33,063 bases of DNA from JBBRXZ01 sp038232415 (GTDB lineage Bacteria > Patescibacteriota > Saccharimonadia > Saccharimonadales > UBA4665): NCBI GenBank assembly GCA_038232415.1, contig JBBSHY010000008.1, forward strand, positions 1-33,063, given 5' to 3'. Positions 8,289 to 15,865 of this stretch are shown here, one piece after another (positions within the stretch are counted from its first letter, which is position 1; every line of letters begins with the position of its first letter). The position numbers and the translations under genes were made by a program. The notes under the pieces are model-generated. The model saw only the letters and a program-made list of their open reading frames with translations. It did no database searches and was not told the origin of the DNA.

Positions 8289-9185
8289 TTAGTTACCCAA
8301 ATATGTTGTAACTAAATCTATGGTCTTATGCCAATTAACAGGGGTATGAATCCAATGAATACTTTTGTTACGCTTAAACCAGGTTCGCTGGCGTTTGGCT
8401 AAGTCCTGGGTTGCTTTAATGATCTTTCGGCGTACTTCTGGGCGCGTTTCTAAGCCTGAGAAGTACTCGCGCCACTGCGCATAAGCAATGCCTTTAAGTG
8501 CCTCGCAGTCCCAGCCATAATGTTTAGACAGGCCATAAACCTCATCTTCCAAACCGGCAGCCAGCATGTCGTCAACCCGTACGGTTATACGCTGCTTTAG
8601 ATCGTCGCGTTCAGGTCTTAAGCCAATTAGCAAGGTGTTGGTACGTAACTCCTCTTTAATCGGTTCAGCTCCATTTGTTTCAATTAAACGTATTAAGCGC
8701 CGTTTATTTCTTGTATCAACATTGCCTATATCAATACTAAGACCATCAATTTTCTTTAATAATTCCTCGTTACTAAACTTATTTAACTCTTCCCTGGCCT
8801 TTCGGTTTCCTGGTGGCAAAAAATTAAAATCATAAATAACACCGTCTACATATAAGCCGGTGCCGCCGGCCATAATAGGCAGCTTGCCGCGCCCGACAAT
8901 ATCGGTGATCGCTTGATTTGCAAGCCTTTTGAACACAGCGGCTGTGAAATCCTCACATGGGCCGACAATATCAAGTAAATGATGACGGACCTGTGATTTC
9001 TGCTTTGCTGTCGGCTTAGCCGTACCAATGTTAACTTCGCGGCGCACCGTCCAGCTATCAGCACAGATAATCTCACCGTTAAATTCCTGCGCCAGTCTTA
9101 TAGCCAACTCTGACTTACCTGAAGCCGTCTCCCCAACTATAACTACTAGCTGATGAGAAGCCCTTCTACTTTCCGGACTGCTCAT
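8289..9185 (-). CDS. miaA: tRNA dimethylallyltransferase
   Basis: MiaA adds the dimethylallyl group to A37 of tRNAs that read UNN codons. The 298-residue length is normal. The P-loop GETASGKS is at 18-25, NIGTAKPT follows, MAGGTGLYVDG is in the middle and QDLAKRQRTWFKRN near the end. The usual DSxQxY signature reads DSWTVR, an unusual substitution. A GGGGGAAAACT precedes the ATG, and a TATAAT lies at 9232-9237 (minus). It is separate from the winged-helix gene 37 bases downstream. Confidence 0.93.
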   Translation of the reverse strand: MSSPESRRASHQLVVIVGETASGKSELAIRLAQEFNGEIICADSWTVRREVNIGTAKPTAKQKSQVRHHLLDIVGPCEDFTAAVFKRLANQAITDIVGRGKLPIMAGGTGLYVDGVIYDFNFLPPGNRKAREELNKFSNEELLKKIDGLSIDIGNVDTRNKRRLIRLIETNGAEPIKEELRTNTLLIGLRPERDDLKQRITVRVDDMLAAGLEDEVYGLSKHYGWDCEALKGIAYAQWREYFSGLETRPEVRRKIIKATQDLAKRQRTWFKRNKSIHWIHTPVNWHKTIDLVTTYLGN

Positions 9186-9326
9186 AGTTTTCCCCCTGAA
9201 GTTATTTAACTACTGCCTCCATTAAATGGCAATTATAAGAGTTTAAAGTTTTAAGCCGGAGATTTTTATATACTCTGCCGAGGCATCGTATACTTTTAAA
9301 GATTTTGTGGGTACAATGTCTTACAT

Positions 9327-9581
9327 ATGCTCCAAAAGGTCAGGGTAGTGCGGGACGGCAATAGCTGGGCTGTAAGATTGCCAAAAGCAGTCCTCCAGCA
9401 CAGTGGTATAAAGCCACGTGAGGCTATTCAGCTAGACGTAAAACAAGGGAGAATTGTTATCTACCCAGCCTCTAAGGTCATTATTAACGATAAGTACGAA
9501 GTAGCCCGGAAAGACGCCAAAAAAGCCTGGGATAAGGCTTTTGAAGACATCTGGTTTGAGATTTTTGGTATTGATGAATAG
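9327..9581 (+). CDS. Orphan AbrB/MazE-type antitoxin-like protein
   Basis: An 84-residue protein with an N-terminal swapped-hairpin AbrB domain: VRVVRDGNSWAVRLPKAVL, then GIKPREAIQLDVKQGRIVIYPA. The tail, rich in Lys, Asp and Trp, would be the toxin-binding part. No toxin gene adjoins it on the same strand, so it is either an orphan antitoxin or a stand-alone regulator. A TACAAT box at 9312-9317 ends 9 bases before the ATG, suggesting a leaderless message. Confidence 0.75.
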   Translation: MLQKVRVVRDGNSWAVRLPKAVLQHSGIKPREAIQLDVKQGRIVIYPASKVIINDKYEVARKDAKKAWDKAFEDIWFEIFGIDE

Positions 9582-9621
9582 ATCTGTTACGGCTTAAGCC
9601 CTCGACTCCTAGCCCAACAGA

Positions 9622-9909
9622 TTAGTGGCGTATTCTGAGAATCCATGAAGCCAACAGATATAGACTACTAGTAATAAATAAACCGGCCGCTACTATAATT
9701 GATTTCAATACAATATCACCAGTATGAGGGTAATTAAACCTGCAAGTATCTACAGCATTAACATGCACAAAATTAAATTGACAGACGGGTCTACCCAGGC
9801 GGGGATTAATCGGGTCGGTCAGATATTTATAGAAAATGTAAAGCAGCACCGTGGCCACAATCGAAAGAAACCATATACCGTTAACTAACCGCGATGATTT
9901 GGATGCCAT
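9622..9909 (-). CDS. Small two-helix membrane protein, unknown
   Basis: A 95-residue protein with hydrophobic segments at about 11-29 (NGIWFLSIVATVLLYIFY) and 67-90. Between them is an extracytoplasmic-looking loop with two cysteines (PVCQFNF and DTCRFNY) that could form a disulfide. The ATG lies 25 bases inside the 3' end of the alkyltransferase-like gene, so the two are probably cotranscribed. I do not recognise the family. Confidence 0.55.
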   Translation of the reverse strand: MASKSSRLVNGIWFLSIVATVLLYIFYKYLTDPINPRLGRPVCQFNFVHVNAVDTCRFNYPHTGDIVLKSIIVAAGLFITSSLYLLASWILRIRH

Positions 9910-10208
9910 AGCAAGGATTGTACATCAACTTTATAATCGTCCGAGGCAACTACCCCTTCGGCTTCTAAAACCTGCCTATGTCCGGCCCGGCCGCCAGGAT
10001 AGCCGGCGGCTAAGCCGCCCTGCTTATTTACAACCCTTTGCCAGGGAAGATCAGGATTACCGAAGTGAGCTACACCGCCGACAATCCGGGCTGCCCTGGC
10101 GTTGCCGCATAAGGCTGCTATCTGACCATAGGTCATTACCCTGCCATAGGGAATTTTAGCAACCAGTGATTCTACCCGCTGCCGAAAGCCTGTATCAATG
10201 TCTTCCAT
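9885..10208 (-). CDS. Alkyltransferase-like (ATL) DNA repair protein
   Basis: A 107-residue protein equal to the DNA-binding domain of O6-methylguanine methyltransferase. It has IPYGRVMTYGQIAALCG, ARIVGGVAHF and NPDLPWQRVVNKQGGLA. Trp56 in PWQRV replaces the reactive Cys of PCHRV, which defines ATL proteins. These bind O6-alkylguanine without repairing it and hand the lesion to nucleotide excision repair. It lies 11 bases after thrS on the same strand. Confidence 0.9.
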   Translation of the reverse strand: MEDIDTGFRQRVESLVAKIPYGRVMTYGQIAALCGNARAARIVGGVAHFGNPDLPWQRVVNKQGGLAAGYPGGRAGHRQVLEAEGVVASDDYKVDVQSLLWHPNHRG

Positions 10209-10219
10209 GGCCTTTTAGT

Positions 10220-12058
10220 TTAAAGTGAAGTTTTTAATATGCGCGCCTTTGCTTCGTTGGCCACGGTCTTTAGGAACTCTTCAATACCTAAAGAAACAGG
10301 CGCATCAATTACCACCATATCTTTACGAATTCGCGGCGTCACTTGTTTTGTCTTAATCTCTTTATCGCCGGCTACGATTACATAGGGAACTTTAGCCAGT
10401 TCAGCAGCCCGAATCTTTTTACCTACGGACTCGTTAGAATTATCAACACCCAGACGCAGATGGAGCTTCTGAGCTTGTCCCAGAATACCATTTGCGAAGT
10501 TAACCGTCGCTTCTTCCTGATTTACCGTAATTACCCGTATCTGCTCCGGCGCTACCCAGATAGGAAACCGGCCGGCCGTGTGCTCAATGTAGACCGACAA
10601 GAAACGCTCAATTGAGCCCAGGATTGCCTTATGGATCATGGCTGGACGCTGTTTCTCGCCGTGTTCGTCCACGTACTCTAGCTGGAAGCGCTCCGGCATC
10701 ACAAAGTCGAGTTGTACTGTGGCACATTGCCAGCGGCGGTCCAAGGCGTCAGATACGTAAATATCGATCTTGGGGCCATAGAAAGCAGCTTCGCCGGGTT
10801 CGACTCTGTAATCCAGTTCTTCCTCGCGAGCGATGCGCTCCAGTATCTTCTGGGCTTCCTGCCAAAGTTTAGGATCACCAAAGTAATTATCGCTATCATC
10901 ACGAAACGACAGATCAACGCTCAGCGGCATATCAAGCGTTAAGTACATCTGTTTGACCATGCCGATAATATTGCGTATTTCATCCTCAATCTGATCATGG
11001 CGCACAAAGGCATGCGAATCATCCTGAGTCAGGGCCCGTACCCGCGATAAACCATGTAGTTCGCCGCTTTTTTCATCACGATACATAGTGGTGGTTTCCA
11101 TATAGCGCAGCGGCAAATCGCGGTAGCTGCGCGGCCGGCTCGCGTAAATCTGGGTGACATGCGGACAATTCATGGGCTTCATCATAAAAGTATCATCAGA
11201 CTCTACACTTGAGACATCAAAACGTTCCGGGTATTTATCATAATGGCCTGATACTTTGTATAGTTCAGTGCGCGTCATATGCGGTGCCCACACCGCTTCA
11301 TAGCCTCTGTCTTGTTGGAGTTCTTCCGAGAATTTAATCAGCCCGTTCCTGAGTACGGTGCCGCGGGGCGTAAATATTGGCAATCCCGGCCCTACCAGAT
11401 CGGAGATAACAAACAAGTCCAGCTCCTGGCCCAGCTTGCGGTGGTCACGCTTCTTGGCTTGTTCAAGCATGGCCAGGTGATCTTGTAATTCGCGATCGGT
11501 AGCAAAAGCTACACCATAAATGCGTTGCATCTGAGCATTCTGATCATTGCCGCGCCAGTAAGCCCCGCCGACTTTTTGCAACTTAAATGCTCCCGTCTTC
11601 CCTGTTGATTCAACGTGCGGACCCCGGCAAAGATCCACAAAATCACCGTTCTTATAAAAAGATACGTTCTCGACTTTTGATTTACCATCAGCTATTGTGC
11701 CTAGCTCTTCGCTGTTAAGTTCTTTAGCCAGCGTAGTACCTGAGCGTTTGAGGTCATTGAGCAGCTCTTCTTTATAAGGTTGCTTAGTCTCTTTGGCCCA
11801 GACAATAGCTTCATCAATTGGTTTCTCAAACCGCTCAAACACGTCGTCGTGAGCAATCACTTTCTGCATTTCAGCCTCAATTCTAGCAAAGTCTTCCTCA
11901 GAAATTTTTGTCTCGCCTAAGTCGACATCGTAGTAAAAACCATTTTCTACCACCGGACCGACGCCAAATTTAGCCTCAGGCCACAGGTGCTGAATAGCCG
12001 TTGCCAGGATGTGAGCCATAGAGTGCCGCATCGCCTGAAGTGCTGATTGTTCTGGCAT
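10220..12058 (-). CDS. thrS: Threonyl-tRNA synthetase lacking the TGS domain
   Basis: ThrRS charges tRNA-Thr. The 612 residues begin directly at the editing domain, with HSMAH (His12, His16) and DLCRGPH (Cys144, His148) making the editing site. The class II core follows, with KPMNCPH (Cys298, a zinc ligand), motif 2 around YRDEKSGELHGLSRVR and a C-terminal anticodon-binding domain from about 510. The usual N-terminal TGS domain of some 60 residues is missing. AGGAG lies 6 bases before the ATG. The gene is preceded by a T-box leader. Confidence 0.95.
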   Translation of the reverse strand: MPEQSALQAMRHSMAHILATAIQHLWPEAKFGVGPVVENGFYYDVDLGETKISEEDFARIEAEMQKVIAHDDVFERFEKPIDEAIVWAKETKQPYKEELLNDLKRSGTTLAKELNSEELGTIADGKSKVENVSFYKNGDFVDLCRGPHVESTGKTGAFKLQKVGGAYWRGNDQNAQMQRIYGVAFATDRELQDHLAMLEQAKKRDHRKLGQELDLFVISDLVGPGLPIFTPRGTVLRNGLIKFSEELQQDRGYEAVWAPHMTRTELYKVSGHYDKYPERFDVSSVESDDTFMMKPMNCPHVTQIYASRPRSYRDLPLRYMETTTMYRDEKSGELHGLSRVRALTQDDSHAFVRHDQIEDEIRNIIGMVKQMYLTLDMPLSVDLSFRDDSDNYFGDPKLWQEAQKILERIAREEELDYRVEPGEAAFYGPKIDIYVSDALDRRWQCATVQLDFVMPERFQLEYVDEHGEKQRPAMIHKAILGSIERFLSVYIEHTAGRFPIWVAPEQIRVITVNQEEATVNFANGILGQAQKLHLRLGVDNSNESVGKKIRAAELAKVPYVIVAGDKEIKTKQVTPRIRKDMVVIDAPVSLGIEEFLKTVANEAKARILKTSL

Positions 12059-12094
12059 GATCGTCTCCTAAGATGTTATGTGTACCCACGAGCA

Positions 12095-12153
12095 ATATAA
12101 AAAGACGCCGGATTTAAGTAATCTCGCATGTTACTTAAATATCCTGACGTCTT
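12095..12153 (-). terminator. Regulated terminator of the thrS T-box
   Basis: On the minus strand AAGACG, GGATATTTAAGTAA, loop CATGCGAGA, TTACTTAAATCC and CGTCTT form a long, nearly perfect hairpin followed by TTTTTATATT. Its outer 5' arm is shared with the antiterminator, so charged tRNA-Thr should favour this hairpin and stop transcription before thrS. Confidence 0.85.
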
Positions 12154-12267
12154 GGTCCTAATATTTAGGAGGTTCCACCTCGACATTTACTCTTGCGACA
12201 TCCATATATCGTCTGTCGTCGCCACACCTACGGAGCTCCCTGGTTGGTGAGTCCACGTCTCTGCTCC
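12095..12267 (-). promoter_or_regulatory. T-box riboswitch leader of thrS
   Basis: Read on the minus strand, 12184-12149 matches the T-box antiterminator. A GUCGAGG arm pairs with CCAAGAC with two central mismatches. They flank the exact 7-base bulge UGGAACC (12177-12171) and an upper helix UCCUAA/UUAGGA. The 3' arm overlaps the 5' arm of a strong terminator, so the two are mutually exclusive. UGGA would pair with a UCCA tRNA end, which is the end of tRNA-Thr at 15676-15752. A stem at 12195-12222 fits Stem III. A short stem at 12232-12267, with unpaired ACU and ACC codons, would be a very compact Stem I. The exact specifier is not assigned. Confidence 0.85.
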
Positions 12268-12272
12268 CTGGT

Positions 12273-12278
12273 AGTATA
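12273..12278 (-). promoter_or_regulatory. Extended -10 box for the thrS leader
   Basis: TGTTATACT on the minus strand is an extended -10 (TGn-TATACT). It would start the transcript near 12266, at the base of the first predicted leader stem. The -35 region is only T-rich. Confidence 0.5.
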
Positions 12279-12296
12279 ACACCTAGAACTAAGAAA

Positions 12297-12337
12297 TAAA
12301 AAAGGGTTGAATGATCTCGCATGTCATTCAACCCTTT
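12297..12337 (-). terminator. Second intrinsic terminator upstream of the thrS leader
   Basis: AAAGGGTTGAATGA and its complement form a perfect 14-bp stem (12301-12314 with 12324-12337), followed on the minus strand by a T-rich run. The loop CATGCGAGA is identical to that of the T-box terminator. Just upstream on the minus strand, 12345-12377 forms another hairpin (GTTTTG.CGAG with CTCG.CAAAAC). No minus-strand gene ends here. It may close a short RNA or insulate thrS. Confidence 0.7.
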
Positions 12338-12529
12338 AATACTCGTTTTGGCGAGGGTAAAACAATCTCGGCAAAACTTCACCTGTACCAACTATCATAA
12401 CAAGGTTAGTACTATAAGGCTAGCCTATTTATGCTGTAATTACTACATTTCCACCTGGGGATAACTTATTTAAACTAACGCCACAGCTGACGTCAAAGCC
12501 TTTAATAGGTTTAGGGCCTAGGGTAAATC

Positions 12530-12558
12530 TTGCAATGTAAGCAATAACCCTGTAACTT
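12530..12558 (+). promoter_or_regulatory. Promoter of tRNA-Val
   Basis: TTGCAA at 12530-12535 and TAACTT at 12553-12558 are 17 bases apart. The -10 ends 15 bases before the mature tRNA 5' end. Confidence 0.5.
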
Positions 12559-12573
12559 ATAGCCTGTTAGAAG

Positions 12574-12650
12574 GGGCGATTAGCTCATTTGGCTAGAGCG
12601 CCGCATTGACGTTGCGGAGGTGATAGGTTCGAATCCTATATCGCCCACCA
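12574..12650 (+). tRNA. tRNA-Val (anticodon GAC)
   Basis: A complete cloverleaf of 77 bases. The acceptor arm pairs GGGCGAT with ATCGCCC, the anticodon stem is CCGCA/TGCGG around the loop TTGACGT, and the T arm has GGTTCGAATCC. CCA is encoded. Anticodon GAC reads the valine codons GUC and GUU. Confidence 0.96.
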
Positions 12651-13064
12651 TCAGGGAATGGCAGAAGTTTTTATTATTACAGGCCAGAAAAAGTAAGCTA
12701 TTATAAGCACTAGCATTTAATTTGAATATATTGACTGGTATAATTTTATTGGCTATACTGGTTCATTTAAACGAGGGTATATATATTCGTACATCAAATG
12801 CTCTAGATGGTTTTCAATTATTTTACGAGGAGTTATCCTTCACCAATTCTCTTAATAGTCGTATCCGCCGACTCCGGCCTATCCTCACAGCTAAATAGGC
12901 TACAGGCTAACCCAGAGAGACTAAAGCCTGTGAACTTTCAGGTTATCAGGGACTTTTTCTTCCCCTATTCTGCCTGACTTATCCACTGCCTGACTCAACA
13001 GCTATATGTCAACATATTGACATGGTTTATAATGAATTTTAGTAAACAGGTCTATGTATTGACT
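12651..13064 (+). other. 414-base non-coding stretch with a strong promoter
   Basis: No credible reading frame is present. TTGACT at 12731-12736 and TATACT at 12754-12759 with a 17-base spacer form a near-consensus plus-strand promoter about 305 bases before nrdR. Downstream, ACAGGCT and AGCCTGT near 12901-12931 form a hairpin, and a run of T follows near 12955. I did not recognise RNase P, tmRNA, SRP or 6S signatures. It may be a long nrdR leader or an unassigned RNA gene. A second TATAAT at 13028-13033 lies closer to nrdR. Confidence 0.45.
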
Positions 13065-13472
13065 ATGAATTGTCTGCAATGTGAAGGTAATACCAAAGTT
13101 ACGAACTCACGTCATCGTGCGCGTAGTAATCAGGTATGGCGGCGGCGTCAATGCCAAAAGTGTAAGTCTGTATTCACTACCGAGGAAACGGTCCATTATC
13201 AGTCTGCGTGGGTAGTCAGAGACAAGTTGGGCGCCTATGCGCCCTTTATACCCGATAAACTGGTGTTAAGCTTAAACAAAAGCCTTCAGCATAGGCACAC
13301 GGCTCTCAGCGACGCTGTAGACCTCAGCCATACCATCATCACAAAGTTGCGCCCACAATTCATCAACGGAATGATTGACAGTAAGTCTATCGTACAAATA
13401 ACTCAGGTGGCACTTAACCGTTTTGACCATGGTGCCAGTGTTCACTATGAAGTCAATCACCACCTTCATTAA
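13065..13472 (+). CDS. nrdR: Transcriptional repressor NrdR
   Basis: NrdR represses ribonucleotide reductase genes in response to nucleotide levels. The 135 residues start MNCLQC, so I chose the ATG at 13065 because it places the zinc-ribbon cysteines (3, 6, 30, 33) at the very N-terminus as in the family. The basic stretch VWRRRQCQKCKSVFTTEE follows, then an ATP-cone domain from about 48 (VVRDKLGAYAPFIPDKL). The protein is slightly shorter than the usual 150 and the ribbon spelling is divergent. It ends immediately before the convergent glycosyltransferase gene. Confidence 0.88.
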   Translation: MNCLQCEGNTKVTNSRHRARSNQVWRRRQCQKCKSVFTTEETVHYQSAWVVRDKLGAYAPFIPDKLVLSLNKSLQHRHTALSDAVDLSHTIITKLRPQFINGMIDSKSIVQITQVALNRFDHGASVHYEVNHHLH

Positions 13473-15173
13473 CTAAGGTTTGGATATTCTTCGATGGCGG
13501 AGGTTTCTAAGCCTTCGAAAAACTGATAGCTTGGTGCGTGCGCCGGGATCAGCCTCAGTGCTATAAGTCTGGCCTCCGGCACTAACCGTAGCCTTTTCAG
13601 TAACATCAAATTTGCTGAGATACCATTTGAACATTAATCGCGTCTGTGAGTTAAACGCAGCCAGCGAGCCAAAAGCAATACTGGTAACCGGCAGAAAAAT
13701 CCATTGGACCAGCATTAGCACCGATCGATGGCGGCGGTAGCGGGCAGGACGAGGGGGCAACGTTATTAAGCAAACGTACACTGTAGCCAGCAACCCAAGA
13801 ATGCCGATGCGTTGTACCCGGCTAACGATTAGCGGTAACTGATTCGCAGCCAGGCTTTGCGGGTGTAACAGGGGTGGTATAAAAGCGGCAAAGTAGATTA
13901 GCAAAGTGCCGGTAGCCCATGTGACATGGCCTTCCAGGGCGCGTAATAGTTTGGCAAGTACATCAAATTTAGGGGCATTATTTTTATGCCAGAAGCCTTT
14001 ATCGGCTATGTAGGCTATGTCGGAAGCACCGTAAGTCCAACGGCGTAACTGGTAGAACTGGGCCTTAATAGTCTTCCTGTAACCATCTGCCAGTACAGCA
14101 TCCTGGTAAATAGGAATGCTTAAGGGATAAACACGGTAATCTCCATCGTAGCGGAAATACGAACGCCAGAAGTGGTGTCCATCCTCAACTACAGTGCGGA
14201 CACTCCAGAAATCCATATCTATCAGAGCTTGCATGCTTTGACCATGAGCTGAGAAATTACGCGCAAGATGCTGCCGCTGGGTGTTAACTATATAATATAA
14301 ATTATTACCGGTAGCAATAACCCTCATGAGAGTGGGGGCGTCCCATATGTTATTAGTGAACATCGGTAAGGGCTGATAGGAGGCTCTGAGCGGATTAGGC
14401 GCCACGCAGTACATATAGCTCAGCACAGAAAAATAGCGGGCGTGTGGCCTGTTATCGGCATCGAGCGTAGTAACAATGATTTTTGTCGGATCAGTTTCTG
14501 TTTTTTTAAGATACTTCTGGAGAGCACGGCCGGCATAAGTAATATTACCGCCTTTGCCAATAATCTCACCCTCTAAATTAGCCGGATGTTTAACAGCTGC
14601 AGCGTATTTAAACCTAGAACCGTATATATCAAGCAGCTCCTCCACCCGCTCCTCGGCTAGCCGGCCGGCCCGGCCTTCATAAGCAATAAACAGTATTATT
14701 TTCTGTGAGTCATAATCGGCATTAAGAATGGCCTGAATGGTTGGTTCTAACACTTCCCGGCTCTCATTAACTGTAGCAATTATTACAGCATGTAATAATT
14801 GGCTCGGTTTCATTTTATTTGAATAGGTACTGAGACGTTTAAGATTATCAAAATGCCACTTTGGCCGGGCAACAGTATTTGACACTTTGACCACTTCGCC
14901 TGCTTCAACGTCAGTCAAAAGGCCATTCCAGTCCAGCTTCATATGTTGCTTCATTGTGCGGTAACCGGCAATCCCGCGGGTAGAATATGCCAGTGAACGT
15001 ACAAAGAAAACTAATAGATATAAAAGAATAAAAAACACCGCAGCATTAACGTTAATATAGCTTAAAATCAATGGTGTAAAAAGTAATGTCCAGCTCAAAA
15101 GTCCAGGTAAAATTTCAAAAAACCTATAGTGGCCCCGTCTGTCCTTCTCAAACGGAATCTCCAAGTCAATCAT
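13473..15173 (-). CDS. Membrane glycosyltransferase family 2 (cellulose synthase-like)
   Basis: A 566-residue integral membrane protein. Two N-terminal helices (about 22-60) precede a GT-A domain from 125, with TTLDADNRPH (Asp238, Asp240 for metal and nucleotide sugar), VVEDGHHFW (Asp331, the TED-like catalytic base) and QLRRW at 375-379, the processive-synthase signature. Helices follow from about 410 to 535, then a basic tail. It should polymerise or transfer sugars across the membrane for a surface polysaccharide. The small membrane protein upstream is 9 bases away on the same strand. The sugar is unknown. Confidence 0.82.
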   Translation of the reverse strand: MIDLEIPFEKDRRGHYRFFEILPGLLSWTLLFTPLILSYINVNAAVFFILLYLLVFFVRSLAYSTRGIAGYRTMKQHMKLDWNGLLTDVEAGEVVKVSNTVARPKWHFDNLKRLSTYSNKMKPSQLLHAVIIATVNESREVLEPTIQAILNADYDSQKIILFIAYEGRAGRLAEERVEELLDIYGSRFKYAAAVKHPANLEGEIIGKGGNITYAGRALQKYLKKTETDPTKIIVTTLDADNRPHARYFSVLSYMYCVAPNPLRASYQPLPMFTNNIWDAPTLMRVIATGNNLYYIVNTQRQHLARNFSAHGQSMQALIDMDFWSVRTVVEDGHHFWRSYFRYDGDYRVYPLSIPIYQDAVLADGYRKTIKAQFYQLRRWTYGASDIAYIADKGFWHKNNAPKFDVLAKLLRALEGHVTWATGTLLIYFAAFIPPLLHPQSLAANQLPLIVSRVQRIGILGLLATVYVCLITLPPRPARYRRHRSVLMLVQWIFLPVTSIAFGSLAAFNSQTRLMFKWYLSKFDVTEKATVSAGGQTYSTEADPGARTKLSVFRRLRNLRHRRISKP

Positions 15174-15182
15174 GCTAAAGCG

Positions 15183-15563
15183 TTAACGTAATGCCAAAAG
15201 TGCATTACTTATAATTATTGTTAATGTCTCTAGCAGAATACCTAATGCTAAGATGGCGATCGCTAACTGCCTGTGGATTTTGTATGCCCTAAGGCTCAGA
15301 ACTGTGTGGACAGTGAGTACCAAGGCTGCAAAAGCAATAAAACTGAGCAAGTCAAGCAGAGAGCCTGTAGTAAACCTATTGATTGCAGCTTGGTTGGAAC
15401 AGTCACGGCACTGGACAATATAACTGTTGCTATGGCCGGTACTTAAGCTAACTATAATAAAAAGGCTGCCGCTGATAGCTAAAAAAGCATTAATGCTGAG
15501 CAGCAAAAGCACTAAATGATCATGAAAATACTTCGTGGGCGTCGCCATATCGTTAAAAACCAT
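15183..15563 (-). CDS. Four-helix membrane protein, unknown
   Basis: Up to 126 residues with about four hydrophobic segments, after LVLLLLSINAFLAI and covering most of the protein. A loop contains CRDC, which may be a metal or disulfide pair. It sits 9 bases upstream of the glycosyltransferase and may assist it. The start may be the ATG at 15548 (MATPT) rather than 15563, since a TACAAT overlaps the first ATG. I do not recognise the family. Confidence 0.55.
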   Translation of the reverse strand: MVFNDMATPTKYFHDHLVLLLLSINAFLAISGSLFIIVSLSTGHSNSYIVQCRDCSNQAAINRFTTGSLLDLLSFIAFAALVLTVHTVLSLRAYKIHRQLAIAILALGILLETLTIIISNALLALR

Positions 15564-15591
15564 TGTAACACTTATATACTAAGCCTGGGTG

Positions 15592-15666
15592 TGGTGCGGG
15601 TGGCGGGAGTCGAACCCGCGTCTCAGCCTTGGGAAGGCTGCATAATGGCCGTTATACGACACCCGC
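15592..15666 (-). tRNA. tRNA-Gly (anticodon CCC)
   Basis: A 75-base cloverleaf on the minus strand. Acceptor GCGGGTG pairs with CACCCGC, the anticodon stem CAGCC/GGCTG holds the loop TTCCCAA, and the T arm has GGGTTCGACTCCC. CCA is encoded. Anticodon CCC reads GGG. Confidence 0.95.
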
Positions 15667-15675
15667 TCATCAAAG

Positions 15676-15752
15676 TGGAGCCACCTTGGGGAGTCGAACC
15701 CCAGACCTCCGCTTTACGAAAGCGGCGCTCTAGCCAACTGAGCTAAGGTGGC
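15676..15752 (-). tRNA. tRNA-Thr (anticodon CGT)
   Basis: A 77-base cloverleaf on the minus strand. Acceptor GCCACCT pairs with AGGTGGC, the anticodon stem CCGCT/AGCGG holds TTCGTAA, and CCA is encoded. The discriminator base is U, so the 3' end is UCCA, which is complementary to the UGGA of the thrS T-box in this window. It lies 9 bases upstream of tRNA-Gly and the two are probably one transcript. Confidence 0.96.
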
Positions 15753-15773
15753 AAAATTTACGGCTGCCGAAGT

Positions 15774-15779
15774 ATTATA
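15774..15779 (-). promoter_or_regulatory. Extended -10 box of the tRNA-Thr/tRNA-Gly unit
   Basis: TGTTATAAT on the minus strand is an extended consensus -10, ending about 21 bases before the mature tRNA-Thr. No good -35 is seen. Confidence 0.5.
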
Positions 15780-15865
15780 ACAGTCATTAATTCAGAGTTG
15801 CTGACAGGTATGAGTAGATCATGTAACTCTTATGCTAAAATACTACTGAAGGAGTCAAATTCATT

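Noticed and set aside
12158..12391. A 77-codon open frame on the minus strand upstream of thrS
   Set aside because: It runs through the first terminator hairpin, the leader promoter, and the predicted stems and T-box bulge, so the frame is a by-product of structured RNA.
13017..13064. An upstream TTG start that would lengthen NrdR by 16 residues
   Set aside because: NrdR begins with its zinc-ribbon cysteines. The extension overlaps the TATAAT at 13028 and has no family match.
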